Shown here piece by piece: positions 1 through 7,447 of a stretch of 16,004 nucleotides of DNA. The stretch lies in assembly GCA_040877415.1 (NCBI GenBank), contig JBBDNV010000139.1:1-16004 (forward strand), written 5' to 3'. Below the pieces are notes generated by a model. It made no database searches. It worked only from the letters and a program-made list of their open reading frames with translations, and had not been told where the DNA came from. The position numbers and the translations under genes are program-made. Position 1 is the first letter of the stretch. Each line of letters starts with the position of its first letter. The stretch comes from JBBDNV01 sp040877415. Lineage in GTDB: Bacteria > Planctomycetota > Planctomycetia > Pirellulales > PALSA-1355.

Positions 1-561
1 TTGTTTTTCGTTGAGCCGCACCAGGTCGGAGTTGGTCATGTAGACTTCGCCGCGCACCTGGAGCGTGCGGGGCGGCTTGTCGGCCAGCCGCAAGGGACAG
101 TCGATCACGGTGCGCATGTTGTGCGTGATGTCGTCGCCGGTTCGCCCGTCGCCGCGCGTGGCGGCTTGCACGAGCCGGCCGTTTTCGTAGGTGACCGAAA
201 CGGCCACCCCGTCGATTTTCAGCTCCACGACCCAGGCGATCGTCTCGTCGGGCAGAAGCCTGGCGATGCGCTCGCCGTATTTGCGCAGCTCGTCGACGCT
301 GTACGTGTTTTCGATCGACAGCATCGGCAGCCGGTGTTCGACCGGCTTGAGCCTCTCGACGGGCCGATCGCCGACGCGAGAAGTAGGACTGTCATCGGTG
401 ACCAGCTCGGGGTGTTTGGCTTCGAGCTCCTTGAGCCGGTCCATCAGCCGGTCGTACTCGCGGTCGGAAATCTCCGGCTGGGCTTCGACGTAGTACTTGC
501 GATCGTGGTAGCGGATCTCCTCGCGGAGCTTTTCGAGTTCGTGAGCCGAAGGGGAAGTCAT
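1..561 (-). CDS. ligA: NAD-dependent DNA ligase LigA, N-terminal part (cut by window edge)
   Basis: This enzyme seals nicks in duplex DNA using NAD+, in replication and repair. Only the first 187 codons are in the window. The visible part covers the NAD-binding Ia region, with conserved Tyr pairs around residues 18-36 (RYHDRKYYV, ISDREYD), and the start of the adenylation domain. The adenylation motif ELKIDG puts the catalytic lysine at residue 115, the same number as in E. coli LigA. This supports the ATG at 561. RGDGRTGDD (about residues 136-144) and RGEVYM are further family motifs. A longer in-frame ATG at 603-601 overlaps the cupin stop codon as ATGA and would add 14 residues; translational coupling makes it a real alternative. 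Neither start has a Shine-Dalgarno sequence. The gene is last in the unit of membrane protein, cupin and ligA. The identity is very secure and the start is not. Confidence 0.95.
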   Translation of the reverse strand, partial: MTSPSAHELEKLREEIRYHDRKYYVEAQPEISDREYDRLMDRLKELEAKHPELVTDDSPTSRVGDRPVERLKPVEHRLPMLSIENTYSVDELRKYGERIARLLPDETIAWVVELKIDGVAVSVTYENGRLVQAATRGDGRTGDDITHNMRTVIDCPLRLADKPPRTLQVRGEVYMTNSDLVRLNEKQ

Positions 562-599
562 CGACGGGCGGACCGGCGCCGGGAGCGAATACACGGCCG

Positions 600-989
600 T
601 CATTCTACCGGGCGGCCGCACTCGGCGGCTACCGTGGCTTTTTGGCCGACCGAGGAGTTGGGCACGAGGCACAGGAATTTCAACGGTGCTAGCCCCGTGT
701 TGCGAAACTGGTGGACCTCGTTCGGCGTGACCAGCACCACGTCGCCGGCCGAGAGCGGATGCTCCACGTCGCCTTCAAACACCACGCCCTGCCCTTGCAG
801 CACGAACACTTCGTGCTCGTATGGGTGGCTGTGCCGGGGCGTGTAGCCGCCGGGGGAAACCTCGAACTCGCGCATGGCAAAGTTGGGGGCTCCGGACGAC
901 TCGTCGAACAGCCAGCGAACCTTGCAGCCCGAAGAACCCTCCATCGTGACCGGAGCCTGGGCAACCTGCTCGTAGTGATTGACTTTCAT
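600..989 (-). CDS. Small single-domain cupin protein
   Basis: A 129-residue cytoplasmic protein that is one cupin beta-barrel. Motif 1 is visible as GGYTPRHSHPYEHEVFVLQG (about residues 43-62), with the His, His, Glu metal ligands. Motif 2 is the stretch from PLSAGD through PNEVHQFRN, with the last metal-binding His. Such proteins bind Mn, Fe or Zn and are enzymes or sensors; the sequence does not show which, so the substrate is unknown. The start at 989 is chosen because AAAGGAG lies 7 bases upstream and because the open frame beyond it (to 1127) has non-cupin composition. It begins 13 bases after the small membrane protein and its TGA overlaps a possible ligA ATG, so it is probably co-transcribed with both. 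Confidence 0.88.
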   Translation of the reverse strand: MKVNHYEQVAQAPVTMEGSSGCKVRWLFDESSGAPNFAMREFEVSPGGYTPRHSHPYEHEVFVLQGQGVVFEGDVEHPLSAGDVVLVTPNEVHQFRNTGLAPLKFLCLVPNSSVGQKATVAAECGRPVE

Positions 990-1002
990 CCTGCCGCTCC
1001 TT

Positions 1003-1305
1003 TCACTCGGGCGTTTCGGACCGCTCGTCGAGCTGGCTGTTGCGGGCGCGCAGCCGGTCGAGCCACATGGCGCCAAACGTGGCCGCGCCCAGCAGGCCCA
1101 GCTCGACGCCCATCGTTGGGACGCCATAGCGATCGACCATGCTCATCAGGCCGGGACCCTCGTCGATTTCGGCGGCGCCCGGCGTGGACGCGCGGTAGGC
1201 CATCGTGGAGTAGGCGAACGTGGTCACGGCAAACGCCACGCCCACGAGCACGACCAATGCGTAAAACGGATTGACGGGTTCCTTGGCTTTGGCCACTTGC
1301 GTCAC
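1003..1305 (-). CDS. Small two-helix membrane protein of unknown function
   Basis: About 100 residues if translation starts at GTG 1305. There are two hydrophobic stretches, PFYALVVLVGVAFAVTTFAY (about residues 12-31) and VELGLLGAATFGAMWL (about 67-82), with a charged C-terminal tail (RARNSQLDERSETPE). It is likely an inner-membrane protein with a short extracytoplasmic loop that contains a DRYG sequence. I do not recognise the family. The frame stays open to a TTG at 1359 (118 residues), but that codon overlaps a TATAAT box, so transcription would begin downstream of it. I therefore prefer the internal GTG. It lies 13 bases upstream of the cupin start and appears to be first in its transcription unit. 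Confidence 0.7.
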   Translation of the reverse strand: MTQVAKAKEPVNPFYALVVLVGVAFAVTTFAYSTMAYRASTPGAAEIDEGPGLMSMVDRYGVPTMGVELGLLGAATFGAMWLDRLRARNSQLDERSETPE

Positions 1306-1358
1306 CGAGAATTCGTCGCGGTTGCCGGGGGATTGCCGGCTAGCTGGAGTCAAGAACA

Positions 1359-1385
1359 ATTATAGCAGCGACGCGCATTGGCCAA
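1359..1385 (-). promoter_or_regulatory. Candidate sigma70-type promoter for the membrane protein, cupin and ligA unit
   Basis: The minus strand has a perfect TATAAT (1364-1359) preceded by TTGGCC (1385-1380), spaced 15 bases. The -10 box is strong, while the -35 is poor and the spacer short. A start near 1352 would leave a leader of about 47 bases before GTG 1305. Confidence 0.45.
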
Positions 1386-1573
1386 CGAGGGCGCAGGGAG
1401 CGAAAAAACCTCGAGGGACGACTCCCAGCGCCGCTTCGGCCTCCCACAAGGAAACCTCACAGCCGTCGACCTCGAGGTCCATTGCTTCGAACTCGCGGAG
1501 CCCGAAACAACCCGGGATCATCCTAGCGAAGCACGCAGCGGCTTGCAAGATTCGCTTGCGCTGAATACAACCA

Positions 1574-1593
1574 GGCGCGCCCTTTAGCGCGCC
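1574..1593 (-). terminator. Short GC hairpin across the murD stop codon
   Basis: GGCGCGC and GCGCGCC form a perfect 7-bp stem with a 6-base loop that includes the murD TAA (1586-1584). Downstream on the minus strand comes TGGTTGT, which is only weakly T-rich. It may terminate or slow transcription after murD, but there is no proper U-tract. The rest of the 278-base gap between murD and the next gene holds only the promoter listed at 1359-1385. Confidence 0.25.
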
Positions 1594-2915
1594 GCGAGAG
1601 AACTCACCCATTGGCAAAACGCGGCGCCGCGCGCCTGAAAGTCGCGAAACTGATCGTAACTGGCGCAAGCCGGCGAAAGCAAGATGGCGTCGCCCGCGCG
1701 CGATCGTCGCCAACACCAGACAAGCGCGTCGGACAGCGACTGGCAGCGAAACACCTCAAACGCTGCGCGCTCGGCCAGGAAGCTGTCGCGCAACTGGTCA
1801 CCCGATTCGCCGAACACCGCGGCGCCGCACGCGCGGCGGACGACGCTTTGGGCCAGTTCGTCGAAACTTGCGCCTTTCGAAACGCCGCCGGCCAGTAACC
1901 ACGTCGGTCCGTCGAGCGCCGCAAGCGCGGCGGCGGTCGCCTCGGGCGTGGTGGCTTTGGAGTCGTTGTAGAAGCGGCGCGAGGCCACTTCGGCCACGAA
2001 TTGCAAGCGGTGCTCGAGCCCGCGAAATGACGCCAGAGTGTCGCGAATGATCGGGCGCTCGACGCCGGCGGCTTCGGCGGCGGCGGCGGCAAGCGCGGCG
2101 TTGTGCCGATTGTGATTTCCAGGAATCGCCAACGGCCCGGCGGTTTCGAGCGGCCAACTCGGGCTGACTCGGGCGGCGAATCGCCAGACGCTGGTGACCG
2201 GGTCGCGCGGGTTGAGCACGGCCAGCGTGTGGCTAGAGCGCAACAGTCGCCGCTTGGCCGCCGCGTAGCGGGCGAAGCTGCCGTGCCAATCGAGGTGGTT
2301 CGGCGTGCAGTTGGTGACTACCGCGATTTGGGGCAGCGGCGCGCCCGCGCTCAAATGGGCCAGTTGAAAGCTGCTCAACTCCAATACGACCCAATCACCG
2401 CCGCGCATCTGGCGCAACTGGCCGAGCAGGCTCGTGCCGATGTTGCCGCCCAGCCAGGAGTGCCGGCCGGCGGCGGCGAGTATTCCCGCCAGCATCGTGG
2501 CCGTGGTCGACTTGCCGTTCGAGCCGGTCACGCCGATCACGTGCGCCGGACAGCTTTTGAGAAATAGCTCGATTTCCGAGGTGATGACGGCGCCGGCCGC
2601 GCGGGCAATCTGCAAGCAAGGATGATCCGGGCGGACGGCCGGATTGACGACGACGCACTCGGTGCTCGAAAAATCGTTTTCGTCGTGCCCGCCGCATTTC
2701 AGGGCGTGGATCGGCAAGCCCGAAAGCGCGTCGAGCGACTCGACAAGAGCGCCGCGATCGGCCAGCTCGCTGATCGTCAATTGGGCGCCGCGTTCGGCCA
2801 GGAATCGGGCGGCGCCGGTGCCTCCGCCGTGGCGTCCCAAGCCCATCAGCGTGACGCGCCGACCGGCCCACTCGTTGTCGATCACGCTCGTCGCATCCAT
2901 GGACGAACAAGCCAT
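1584..2915 (-). CDS. murD: UDP-N-acetylmuramoylalanine--D-glutamate ligase MurD
   Basis: This ATP-dependent cytoplasmic ligase adds D-Glu to UDP-MurNAc-L-Ala in peptidoglycan synthesis. With the start at ATG 2915 it has 443 residues, which is normal for the family. An N-terminal Rossmann-like domain (VTLMGLGRHGGGTGAA, about 21-36) precedes the Mur ligase P-loop GVTGSNGKST (about 128-137, Lys135). ELSSFQL (about 179-185), TNCTPNHLDWHG, the GLEHR motif and NDSKATTPEAT of the C-terminal domain all follow in order. A P-loop with Ser where most members have Thr (GTNGKST) is tolerated. The open frame continues upstream to 3347, but that part is antisense-like sequence inside the sirB1-like gene and is not MurD. 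There is no clear Shine-Dalgarno. The start overlaps the frame-restored sirB1-like stop by one base (TGATG), so coupling is likely. Presence of murD shows that the cell makes peptidoglycan precursors. Confidence 0.96.
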   Translation of the reverse strand: MACSSMDATSVIDNEWAGRRVTLMGLGRHGGGTGAARFLAERGAQLTISELADRGALVESLDALSGLPIHALKCGGHDENDFSSTECVVVNPAVRPDHPCLQIARAAGAVITSEIELFLKSCPAHVIGVTGSNGKSTTATMLAGILAAAGRHSWLGGNIGTSLLGQLRQMRGGDWVVLELSSFQLAHLSAGAPLPQIAVVTNCTPNHLDWHGSFARYAAAKRRLLRSSHTLAVLNPRDPVTSVWRFAARVSPSWPLETAGPLAIPGNHNRHNAALAAAAAEAAGVERPIIRDTLASFRGLEHRLQFVAEVASRRFYNDSKATTPEATAAALAALDGPTWLLAGGVSKGASFDELAQSVVRRACGAAVFGESGDQLRDSFLAERAAFEVFRCQSLSDALVWCWRRSRAGDAILLSPACASYDQFRDFQARGAAFCQWVSSLAAR

Positions 2916-3750
2916 CAGTTCGATTCGGCCAACATGCGGCGCGCCGCCCGGATCGACGGCTCGAGCGCGGCGGCTTGCCGGCTGCCGCAGACTTTCAGAT
3001 AGGGTTCCAACACCCGAGGGCCTTGCTCGGCTGCCCCAATCGCAAATAGACGAGGCCCAGGTCGCGCCTCTCTTGCGGAATCTGCGGCAGTAGCGCCGCG
3101 AGGCGCTCTTGCACGCGCAGCACCTGCGGCCAACGCTGCTCGCAGGCATGCGCGGCTTTGAGGTTGTGCAGCACCCGGGCCGCGATATCCACGGGCGCGG
3201 CGGCGCGAAAATGCTCGCGGCGCACGACGTCCTTTTGGCCAACCATGCGCTCGATGCGGCGCTGGCAGGCGTGTTGGTCGAGCACGTCGCCGCCATGGAA
3301 CGGGTCGACGAACACCGGCTCGCCGCCCGAGCAGCAGCCGACGACAAAATGTCCCGGCGTGTTGACGCCGAACATCTTCAAACCGGCGCGCCCGGCCACG
3401 GCCATGTACAAGATGCCCAGCGAAATCGGAATGCCCATGCGCCGCGCGAGCACCTCGTTGAGATAGCTATTCTGCGGCTCGTAGTAGGCCTCGCGGTTGC
3501 CGTGAAATCCTTCGACGTCGTAGAGCAGGCGGCTGACGGCCGCCAGGCGCTCGGGCACGCGGCCGCTGGCGCAGCCGTCGCACAGATCGCGACAAGCCAC
3601 GCCCAGGCGATCGATTTCCAGCAGGCAGCCGACGCGGTCAAGTTCGGGGTACGCGTCGGCGGCGATTTCCAGCATGAACTGCACGAGATCGATTTCGCGC
3701 CGGCCGGCCAGCAGCTTGTCGAATTCGCAGTTGGCTTCGAATTGCGTCAT
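2915..3750 (-). pseudogene. SirB1-type transglutaminase-like/TPR protein, frameshifted near the 3' end
   Basis: The family couples a transglutaminase-like core to a short TPR-like tail; its biochemical role is poorly defined. From ATG 3750 one frame gives 251 residues and stops at 2995. GIPISLGILYMAVAGRAGL (about 106-124), GHFVV (about 133-137) and FVDPFHGG (about 147-154) are the family core. The tail reads LGLVYLRLGQPSKALG and then turns into CWNPI and a stop. The -1 frame from about 3013 gives VLEPYLKV and later ARRMLAESN, ending at 2915 with a TGATG overlap on murD. One extra G in the GGG at 3015-3013 would restore a 278-residue protein. Most of the protein survives, so it may still work; a sequencing or assembly indel is equally possible. 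The start at 3750 is favoured over one at 3792, because TQFEANCEFDKLL is where the family-like sequence begins. Confidence 0.8.
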
Positions 3751-3804
3751 ACGGGGGCAGGCGAGGGCGGTGACGCGCGACGGGCATATCAAGGATCGCG
3801 TGCA

Positions 3805-3833
3805 ATTCTAGGCCGCGCGCCGGCGATCGGCAA
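3805..3833 (-). promoter_or_regulatory. Candidate promoter for the sirB1-like/murD unit
   Basis: TTGCCG (3833-3828) and TAGAAT (3810-3805) lie on the minus strand with a 17-base spacer. The predicted start near 3798 gives a leader of about 48 bases before ATG 3750. The match is 4 of 6 and 5 of 6 to the sigma70 consensus, so this is a reasonable but unproven site. Confidence 0.45.
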
Positions 3834-3889
3834 TCGAGAAACACTCCGGCCCTGATACCGGGCGCATTAGCGCGCGCGAGCGCGCACGA

Positions 3890-3916
3890 CCGCCGGACGA
3901 AGGACTTGTCCGGCGG
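3890..3916. other. Perfect 9-bp hairpin in the divergent sirB1-like/fumC spacer
   Basis: CCGCCGGAC and GTCCGGCGG pair perfectly around a 9-base loop, followed on the plus strand by a short T-run (3922-3926). It lies between two divergent promoters and there is no plus-strand gene upstream to terminate. It could be an operator or structural element. The rest of the 348-base spacer 3751-4098 contains the two promoters listed and nothing else I can name. Confidence 0.35.
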
Positions 3917-3964
3917 AGCGGGTTTTTCCGCGGTTTTGGCCGTTTTTGCCGGGTGCGCCGGCCT

Positions 3965-3992
3965 TTGTCAGAATCGGCCAAACGGCTATTAT
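3965..3992 (+). promoter_or_regulatory. Sigma70-type promoter for fumC
   Basis: TTGTCA (3965-3970) and TATTAT (3987-3992) each match 5 of 6 consensus bases, with a 16-base spacer. The surrounding sequence is very GC-rich, so this AT-rich pair stands out. A start near 3999 would give a leader of about 100 bases before the fumC ATG at 4099. Confidence 0.6.
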
Positions 3993-4098
3993 TACAGGGG
4001 TCCTCGAATCGTCCGCGGCCGACCAAGTGGGTCTAGCGCGAGCGGCCGCGTTTTTTTGGCTGCGCGCCGCGCATGCGCGGCCCCTTCGGAAACACGTC

Positions 4099-5520
4099 AT
4101 GAGTGAGTTTCGTACCGAGCGCGATTCCATGGGCGAAGTGCGCGTTCCGGCGGGGGCGTACTACGGGGCGCAGACCCAGCGCGCGAAGGACAATTTTCCC
4201 ATCTCCGGCCGGCCGCTGCCGCCGGCATTGATTCATGCGCTGGGGCTGGTGAAGTATGCCGCGGCGGTGGTGAATCGAGACCTGGGAAAGCTGACCGCCA
4301 CGGGCAAAAACCCGCTTTCCGACGCGCAGGTCGAGGCGCTATTGACGGCCTCGCGCGAGGTGGCCGCCGGAATGCTCGACGCGGAATTTCCCATCGACGT
4401 GTATCAAACCGGCTCCGGCACCTCGAGCAACATGAACGCCAACGAGGTGATCGCCAACCGGGCCATCGAGCTGGTGGGCGGTGACCGGTTTCGGCCCGAA
4501 AAGCCGATCCATCCCAACGATCACGTCAACATGGGGCAGAGCACCAACGACATGTTTCCCACGGCGATTCACGTGGCCGTGGCGCGGTCGATCGCCGGCG
4601 AGCTGGTTCCCCAGTTGAAGCGGCTGGCCGGCGTGCTGGCCGACAAGGCCAAGAAGTGGGACTCGATCATCAAGATCGGGCGCACCCACCTGGCCGACGC
4701 CACGCCGATCCGCCTGGGTCAGGAATTCAGCGGATATGCCCGGCAAATCGATTTATCGGTGGAGCGAGCCAACCGGGCGGTTGCGGCGCTCGGCGAATTG
4801 CCGGCCGGCGGCACGGCCGTGGGCACCGGCATCAACACGCACCCGCAATTCGGAGCCAAGGTGGCCAGCGTGCTGGCCAAGGAAACTGGCATTGCCTTCG
4901 TCGAGGCAGTGAACCATTTCGAAGCCAACGCCAATCGAGACGCGTTGGTCGAGGCCAGCGGCGAGCTGCGCGCGATTGCCGTGACGCTGTTCAACCTGGC
5001 CAACAACATCCGCTGGCTGGGGAGCGGCCCACGCTGCGGATTTCACGAAATTATGCTCCCCGACCTTCAGCCCGGCTCGTCGATCATGCCGGGCAAGGTG
5101 AACCCGGTGATGTGCGAGAGCCTGATGCAGGTTTGCGCCCGGGTGATCGGCAACGATCAGGCGGTGGCGTTTGCCGGTGCGACCGGGGGGAATTTCCAGC
5201 TCAATATCATGATGCCGATGATGGCCGCCGCGGCGCTGGAAACGTGCGATTTGCTGGCCCATGCCACGCGGGCCTTCATCGACTTTTGCGCGCTTGCGAT
5301 GGAAGCCAATGCCGAGGCGTGCCAGGCCGCCGTGGAAGACAGCCTGGCGATGGTCACGAGCCTGAACCCGCACATCGGCTACGAACGCGCGGCGGCCTTG
5401 GCCAAGGAGGCCTTCAAGACCGGAAAGACGATTCGGCAACTGTGCCGGGAGCAAAAGATCCTGCCCGACGACGTGCTGGACGAAGCGCTCGATCCGCGTC
5501 GCATGACGGAACCACACTAA
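4099..5520 (+). CDS. fumC: Class II fumarate hydratase FumC
   Basis: This oxygen-stable, iron-free fumarase interconverts fumarate and L-malate in the TCA cycle as a cytoplasmic homotetramer. With ATG 4099 it is 473 residues, close to the family's usual 460-470. In order: the substrate-binding GSGTSSNMNANEV (about 105-117), the B-site and active-site segment HPNDHVNMGQSTND (about 138-151), GRTHLADATP with the catalytic-base His197, and the signature GSSIMPGKVN (about 326-335) containing the mobile serine loop. The frame stays open upstream to 3946, but the start MSEFRTERDSMGEVRVP matches the usual N-terminus, and the extra 51 residues fall in the promoter region. No strong Shine-Dalgarno is seen. 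It appears monocistronic behind its own promoter. Argininosuccinase and aspartase share the fold, but the sequence pattern is that of fumarase. Confidence 0.97.
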   Translation: MSEFRTERDSMGEVRVPAGAYYGAQTQRAKDNFPISGRPLPPALIHALGLVKYAAAVVNRDLGKLTATGKNPLSDAQVEALLTASREVAAGMLDAEFPIDVYQTGSGTSSNMNANEVIANRAIELVGGDRFRPEKPIHPNDHVNMGQSTNDMFPTAIHVAVARSIAGELVPQLKRLAGVLADKAKKWDSIIKIGRTHLADATPIRLGQEFSGYARQIDLSVERANRAVAALGELPAGGTAVGTGINTHPQFGAKVASVLAKETGIAFVEAVNHFEANANRDALVEASGELRAIAVTLFNLANNIRWLGSGPRCGFHEIMLPDLQPGSSIMPGKVNPVMCESLMQVCARVIGNDQAVAFAGATGGNFQLNIMMPMMAAAALETCDLLAHATRAFIDFCALAMEANAEACQAAVEDSLAMVTSLNPHIGYERAAALAKEAFKTGKTIRQLCREQKILPDDVLDEALDPRRMTEPH

Positions 5521-5522
5521 GA

Positions 5523-5577
5523 AAGGATGAAGCGTTTAGTCCCCGCACCAACGGTCCGGGCGTCTTCGTTCATCCTT
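5523..5577 (+). repeat. Inverted repeat downstream of fumC
   Basis: AAGGATGAA (5523-5531) and TTCATCCTT (5569-5577) form a perfect 9-bp stem around a 37-base loop, just after the fumC stop. More CATCCTT-like copies follow to about 5595. There is no U-tract, so a terminator role is only possible. It may be a dispersed intergenic repeat. Confidence 0.35.
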
Positions 5578-5632
5578 CGTCCTTAGCATCCTTAGGAAAT
5601 ACCGATTCCCGCGAACAAGGAGGTTCACGATA

Positions 5633-7144
5633 ATGGCCGCAAGGAATATGACGCTGGCCCATGCGCTGGCCGCGCTATGGTTTGTAGTTCTGGCGGCCTC
5701 CGCCGTGGGCAAGCCGCCTGTGCACCTGGTTCCCTTTCCCGAGGACGCACAGCAGAGTCAGGCGGCCGAGGCCAAACCGGCCCGGCCGCAGCCGCCCCAA
5801 TCGAACTTTCAGCCCCGCTTCCGAGTTCCGGCGGTAACTCAGGCCGAATATACCGAGCCCGAGACCGCGGCCCAAAACTCAAAGCCGGCGGAAGCGGACG
5901 ACAGCCGGCAGCCGCAACCGCTCTCCGGCACCGATGCGGCCCCTGTTGAGGGGCGCGAGGCGTTGAGCGAAGCGTATGCCAAGAGCAACGCCGCTAAGTC
6001 CGAAGGCGACTATACCGAGATCATCACGCTGTGCAGTCGCGCCAAGCAGGGCGGCCTGAACAAGACCTACGATGACTACGCCGAGCGGCTCCTGGGCTGG
6101 GCCTACAACCGCCGCGGCGAGGCGCGCTCCCAAACGGGCAAGGACGTCGAAGCCCTGGCCGATTTCGAAGCGGCCGTCGCCGCCGGCGGCACGTGGCGGG
6201 CCATCCACAACCGGGGCGTCGGCTACGCCGCCGCCGGCCGGATCGAGGAAGCCCTGGCCGACTTGAACCGCGCCGTCGAGCTCAATCCGCGGTATCCCCA
6301 TGCCTATTTCAATCGCGGTGAATTGCGCTACACGAAAGAGGATTTCCCGGGCGCCATCGACGACTACACGCTCGCGATCAGGCTGGGTTCGCGCGCGGCG
6401 GCGGTCTACACGAGCCGCGGGCACGCGTACTACCGGATGCAGCGATTCGGCGACGCGCTGCGCGATTATGGCGAGGCGATCAAGGTCGATCCGGAAAACG
6501 CCGCCGCGCTGGTGAACCGGGGCGATACGTACAGCGACCTGGGAAAGTACGGCGAAGCGGCCAAGGACTATCGGGCCGCGGTGCGCGTGGCGCCGAAGAA
6601 CGGCCGCGCGTTTCAGGCCGCGGCCTGGCTGATGGCCACCTGCCCCGACACGCACTACCGCGATGAAAAGCTGGCCGTCGACGCGGCCCAGCGGGCGATC
6701 GAATTGGACGGCGCGTCGTACCGCAACCTGTCGACTCTGGCCGCCGCGCAGGCCAGCGCCGGACTGTTCAAGGAAGCCCGGCAAACGCAGGAGCAGACCA
6801 TCGCGGCGGCTCCGAAAAAGGACGTGGTCACCGCCGAAAAGATGATGGCGCTGTACCAGCGCGAGATCGCCTATCGCGATCGACCGCTGACGGCGTTCAA
6901 GACTCCGGAGGAAATGGACGACAAGGAAGTGCGCCAGGCGGCGGCGGCCGAGCCAGTGCGTCCCGCCCAGCGTCCAGCGCAAGGCCGCCGGGCCTGGTTC
7001 GAGGCCCCGTCCAGCGCGCAGAGGGGCGCAGCGCCCGAGCTCGAGCGGCTGCCGCCACCCTCGCAGTTTCGGCAGCCCGGGCAATCGCCACCGACCGGGC
7101 GACCTCCCAAGGCCCGGCTTTTCTCCCCGCGCGGCCGGATTTAG
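5633..7144 (+). CDS. Exported tetratricopeptide-repeat protein
   Basis: A 503-residue protein, probably a periplasmic or membrane-associated scaffold; its partner is unknown. The start at 5633 has an excellent AAGGAGG (5617-5623) 9 bases upstream. Residues 1-26 look like a signal peptide (MAARN, then a hydrophobic AHALAALWFVVLAASAVG). A Pro/Ala/Gln-rich low-complexity linker follows (about 27-105). At least four TPRs lie at about 188-221, 222-255, 256-289 and 290-323, with motifs such as AIHNRGVGYAAAGRIEEALA and EAAKDYRAAVRVAP. The next segment, AAWLMATCPDTHYRD (about 330-344), has the form of a degenerate repeat often placed after TPR arrays in planctomycetes, from memory of the group. The C-terminal 80 residues are again Pro/Arg-rich and probably disordered. 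It lies 112 bases after fumC with no clear functional link. Confidence 0.85.
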   Translation: MAARNMTLAHALAALWFVVLAASAVGKPPVHLVPFPEDAQQSQAAEAKPARPQPPQSNFQPRFRVPAVTQAEYTEPETAAQNSKPAEADDSRQPQPLSGTDAAPVEGREALSEAYAKSNAAKSEGDYTEIITLCSRAKQGGLNKTYDDYAERLLGWAYNRRGEARSQTGKDVEALADFEAAVAAGGTWRAIHNRGVGYAAAGRIEEALADLNRAVELNPRYPHAYFNRGELRYTKEDFPGAIDDYTLAIRLGSRAAAVYTSRGHAYYRMQRFGDALRDYGEAIKVDPENAAALVNRGDTYSDLGKYGEAAKDYRAAVRVAPKNGRAFQAAAWLMATCPDTHYRDEKLAVDAAQRAIELDGASYRNLSTLAAAQASAGLFKEARQTQEQTIAAAPKKDVVTAEKMMALYQREIAYRDRPLTAFKTPEEMDDKEVRQAAAAEPVRPAQRPAQGRRAWFEAPSSAQRGAAPELERLPPPSQFRQPGQSPPTGRPPKARLFSPRGRI

Positions 7145-7196
7145 CGGCGTGGTACGGCTGTTACGCGCGGATGCCGAACCGCACGCGAACAGAATT

Positions 7197-7346
7197 AGGA
7201 TGATCCGAAAGGCGATGGCCACGTCCGTTCCCGTCCTGTTCATCCTGTTCATCCTGTCTGTTCCTCTTTTTTGGACAGGATGAACAGGATCGACAGGATG
7301 ATCCGAAAGGCGATGGCCACGTCCGTTCCCGTCCTGTTCATCCTGT
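7197..7346. repeat. Pair of 52-bp direct repeats built on a 9-base ACAGGATGA unit
   Basis: The 52 bases at 7197-7248 recur exactly at 7295-7346. Both begin AGGATGATCCGAAAGG and end GTTCATCCTGT. Between them, the 9-base unit ACAGGATNN is iterated on one strand and its complement TCATCCTGT on the other. The unit phase of 9 and the internal dyads suggest a small mobile or slippage-prone dispersed repeat rather than a coding or CRISPR structure. Confidence 0.85.
7242..7290. repeat. 17-bp perfect inverted repeat inside the 9-base repeat tract
   Basis: Positions 7242-7258 (ATCCTGTTCATCCTGTC) are the exact complement of 7274-7290, with a 15-base loop that contains six T residues (7267-7272). The T-run is in the loop, not after the stem, so it is not a classical terminator. 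A long hairpin in RNA or a cruciform in DNA is expected. Confidence 0.8.
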
Positions 7347-7447
7347 CTGTTCCTCCTCTTCTACACAGGATGAACGCGTGATGCCGCGTGCGCTTGCCGC
7401 CGGTGCTAGCACGCCCCTTGATCGTCGCGGGGCGGGCTGGCATATTG

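Noticed and set aside
1..846. Long plus-strand open frame (281 codons)
   Set aside because: It is antisense to ligA and the cupin gene; its product has no family-like motifs, and the minus strand encodes clear LigA and cupin signatures.
1360..1716. 118-codon minus-strand open frame between murD and the membrane protein
   Set aside because: It overlaps the murD 3' end out of frame and covers the promoter region; composition is not protein-like.
2995..3020. Programmed ribosomal frameshift in the sirB1-like gene
   Set aside because: No slippery heptamer is present at GCC CTC GGG TGT, and no strong downstream structure is apparent. A plain indel is simpler.
2916..3347. N-terminal extension of murD
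   Set aside because: This part runs inside the sirB1-like gene in another frame and has low-complexity Ser/Ala/Arg composition; MurD homology begins just after ATG 2915.
5879..7252. 457-codon minus-strand open frame
   Set aside because: Antisense of the TPR gene; the repeated structure is only the mirror of the TPRs.
7197..7346. CRISPR array
   Set aside because: There are only two 52-bp copies, the intervening sequence is made of the same 9-base units, and no cas genes are nearby.
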